Shown here piece by piece: positions 61,421-64,000 of a DNA stretch of 64,000 nt. The position numbers and the translations under genes are program-made. The notes under the pieces were generated by a model that saw only the letters and a list, made by a program, of their open reading frames with translations, made no database searches and was not told the origin of the DNA. Position 1 is the first letter of the stretch, and each line of letters starts with the position of its first letter. Source of the DNA: Rhyacophila brunnea (taxonomy: Eukaryota > Arthropoda > Insecta > Trichoptera > Rhyacophilidae); the NCBI GenBank assembly GCA_022495005.1, contig JAGYXB010000807.1:124001-188000 (forward strand). Reading direction: 5' to 3'.

Positions 61421-61942
61421 AAGTTTAACACGGATTCTTCCTTACTCGAGACGGTAACCTGCTATCGCCTTACCCGTTGGGTATTTCAGTTCCCATTATT
61501 TCTGAGTTCCCTGATTCGGACTGATTGATTGCAAAATGTTGACGTGCTAAAACGATTTGGAAAGGACTGAGAAATGAGCACAGAATAGTAAGATTTCTAA
61601 GTTAGTTAGTTAGTAATTAATAGCTTTAATCATAAGTGGGTGATGCCTACACGATTTCACCAAGCTTTGAAAAAATGAAAGCAAACCCCTTCGATTTAAA
61701 CGTTATCAACTCGATTTGTTCACAACACAACATGACAATAAAGAAATATATACTTAATGAAAAGTTAAGCAAATATCTAAGAAAACCTACATACGAAGAA
61801 AGTTAGACAGAGCCTATTTTTAGACTTATAAAACAACGCCCATTTAAACGTACGCACATTATTACTTTACACAATTCACTTCCTTGTTGACAAAATGTAT
61901 CATTGGATATCGGATACTCGTTTGTAAAAAACAAAACAAATA

Positions 61943-62340
61943 ATTACAAGATAAAAAGAACTTTTTATATACAACGTTTTTTAATTTTCTGCTGAATCAT
62001 ATAAACTTGACTTGACTAGCTTAAACGATCAAAAAAAATGTACTTGATAAAAATAATACTGAAATGTCATTTTGACACTGATATTGATTTCCATAGAAAC
62101 GCACATATATATTAATAATTTAGTTGTTAGGACCCTAGCGACCAATAATAGTGGATTGGATTACGGATATCTTCCGAAATAACTTTTCATACAAGACAGA
62201 ATTAACTAAAAATGAATTTAATTCTACTTAAAAATGGCTAAAAGTTTCATATATCTAGCTAGTCGGGAAGTTAGTTAAAAATCGATTGCAAGATTTTTAC
62301 CGTACAAATAAGAATACGACCTAATAAAAACGTTGTAAAA
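61943..62340 (+). repeat. 420-bp dispersed repeat, copy 4
   Basis: Begins ATTACAAGATAAAAAG and ends TAAAAACGTTGTAAAA. It shows the clearest match between the left (ACAACGTTTTT) and right (AAAAACGTTGT) ends. Confidence 0.75.
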
Positions 62341-62838
62341 ATGAGAAAACACACAAGAAACAAGTGAGACTTCGTTAAAATATGTGGTAAAATCAACAAA
62401 GATTATTTTTTATAATATATCTCATAAACAAATTTAATATTATTATACTTACTCATTAATATTAATTTAATTTTCTGCATTAGCAACCCTATTTAAAACA
62501 GTACTTTTAAACTTAATTTATTATTTACAAACAAATGTCTAAACACACTAAATTTGTTAAATGGATTCAATTTGTCATGAATTACAACTTACAATGTCCA
62601 AATTGTATTTATGTAGGTAGCCAAAGTCTTGTTGGCTAGAAGTATTTTTGTAGAATTATATCTTGGCTGAAAGAAAAGCTTAATAGTTAATTTGAAATGT
62701 GGTACAATTGGTAGCACATTCGACTATTGACTGTAACATTGATGATTTGGAGTATCATCACTGTATGCCATATATGTTTTAAATTATTTAAAATATTACA
62801 TATTATCGAAGTAGAAAATTATAATACATATATGTATT

Positions 62839-62916
62839 TACAGATATAATTCAGTAGTAGAGCATTCGACTGCAGATCGAAAAGTTTATGGTTCAAACCC
62901 ATTCAGAGGCTTTTTA
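62839..62916 (+). pseudogene. tRNA-Cys-like pseudogene (GCA anticodon)
   Basis: ATAATTCAGTAGTAGAGCAT and TCGACTGCAGATCGAAAAG followed by TGGTTCAAACCCA match the D-arm, anticodon arm and T-arm of tRNA-Cys(GCA). The acceptor stem is lost. A weaker related unit may lie at 62700-62770 (GGTAGCACATTCGACTATTG). Confidence 0.6.
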
Positions 62917-63057
62917 TCAACTGTGACTATTTTTCGTTATACATCAGCCAAATTAAGGCCGATGTGTACCGCATGTCAAAGTTAAAATTATACTACGATA
63001 CGCAAACAATAATATTCATTAATTGAGTTAGCATTTACTTGGTAGAATTCCATTTTA

Positions 63058-63177
63058 CAAGAAATGAAAATATAATTAATATTAAATTCCGTATAATATA
63101 AGTAATAATAATAATAAATAATAAGTAATATAAAAAATAAATATAGAATTTAATATTAATTATATTTTCATTTCTTG
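63058..63177. repeat. Perfect 32-bp inverted repeat with 56-bp spacer
   Basis: The arm at 63058-63089 (begins CAAGAAATGAAAATATAATT) is exactly complementary to 63146-63177. The spacer is an AT-rich TAA-type low-complexity run. Could fold as a hairpin; no known element recognised. Confidence 0.88.
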
Positions 63178-63544
63178 AATAATATTCACTTTATATTACC
63201 TGTGGACAATAAATTTTAGTACCAATTTATTACAGGTATTATTAGATGTCGTCTAAAAATTGTTTAGTCTGGACTTAACATGGGCGGGTACTTGTTGTAC
63301 AATGCCGTCTAATAAAAACTTCGTTCCGAACTAATAATTGAAGATTTCTGAAAACCGTTGTTTTAATCAGTGGCGTGCTGCGAATTTATTGTCTAACATG
63401 ATAGTATAATAACAAGAAATTGACGATTTTATAACACTGCAGAAGTATATTAAATTTATCGTTTTAAGTCACAGCGTCATCTGATAAAACGCACGAGAAA
63501 TTAATGGGTAAAATAACAAACCAGTATTTAATAAACCATTTCTT

Positions 63545-63830
63545 TCATTAAACGAATAATTCACAATATTTCTGAATGTAACATTGTATAATATATTGAA
63601 TACCTATTCATAATTATATGAAAACATGTCAAATATAATATACCTACTAGTAGGTAACTTAAATTCGTTGTAATTAAGTAGGGTGCCCATAGTTTAATTT
63701 GGTAAAGCACATTGGCGCGTATACAGTGGTTGTTCAAGTCCCGTCGGGTGTCATATTTTCTTCCAAAAAAGATTTTTTCTAGTAGGTATAATATAATATC
63801 AGAGATGTTTTCAAATGAAGTATATTCAAA
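63545..63830 (+). repeat. tRNA-like SINE family B, reverse tail followed by forward copy
   Basis: 63545-63600 is a reverse tail (AAACGAATAATTCACAATAT). 63676-63830 is a forward copy with GTTTAATTTGGTAAAGCACA, GTTCAAGTCCCGTCGGGTG and a tail ATGTTTTCAAATGAAGTAT. Confidence 0.6.
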
Positions 63831-64000
63831 TCAATATTATTATTCCATAATGCGGTACATAAACAGCATGAAAAATCTGTCTCTCTCTTTCTTGTCAGTC
63901 AAGCTATCGTCAAGCTCGCGGTTTAAAAAAAATGTCAATTACAAAGGCATACAAGATTAGTACCTATTAAATATAATGTCTCGTGTTATCCGTCGTAAAA

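Noticed and set aside
5748..62340. CRISPR-like array from the regularly recurring repeats
   Set aside because: Copies are hundreds of bases long, many kilobases apart and diverged; this is a eukaryotic transposon family.

Overview
This is a very AT-rich eukaryotic window that looks like insect nuclear DNA, with Lepidoptera the most likely order. I infer this from four things: long AT-rich introns with GT/AG borders, a histidine-rich secreted-protein gene of an insect-type family, RTE-type LINEs ending in (TGA)n tails, and a dense mix of tRNA-derived SINEs and small MITEs. No operons, CRISPR arrays or bacterial features are present. The order is inference. The sequence alone does not prove it.

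The one host gene I can support lies on the + strand from 5221 to 33168. It has five recognisable coding exons (5221-5288, 7798-7956, 25831-25995, 28959-29060, 32692-33168). Each has consensus splice borders and the reading frame stays open across all joins. Together they give 322 residues, about one fifth histidine, with Gly/Lys/His repeats and an acidic C-terminus. The composition and motif order resemble the insect histidine-rich DUF4779-type proteins. The start codon and signal-peptide exon were not found and probably lie upstream. Intron 2 (7957-25830) is about 17.9 kb and is packed with repeats.

Most of the rest is mobile DNA. LINE material includes a 5'-truncated RTE copy with a target-site duplication (57098-58568) nested inside a hAT-like MITE, a second RTE copy with a 5' inversion (27049-27638), a degenerate RT fragment whose YADD motif reads YAVD (39022-40010), a diverged relative of it (36985-37345), a Jockey/CR1-like fragment (1640-2140) and an RNase-H-type LINE C-terminus (56041-56500). 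Non-coding elements include several MITE families, tRNA-like SINEs often arranged as inverted pairs, and several long palindromes.

By region: 1-5220 is upstream flank or intron with a LINE fragment and a palindromic MITE. 5221-33168 is the gene with repeat-filled introns. 33169-36980 is 3' flank with MITEs. 36985-40551 is two LINE fragments and a TIR element. 41400-47900 is mixed remnants, tRNA-like sequences, repeats with RFX-like palindromes and a Harbinger-like MITE. 48700-56000 is repeats and SINEs. 56041-58850 is a LINE cluster. 58850-64000 is repeats, a tRNA-Cys-like relic and a perfect inverted repeat. No new functional system is evident. The points of most interest are the modular histidine-rich gene and the transposon insertion structures.
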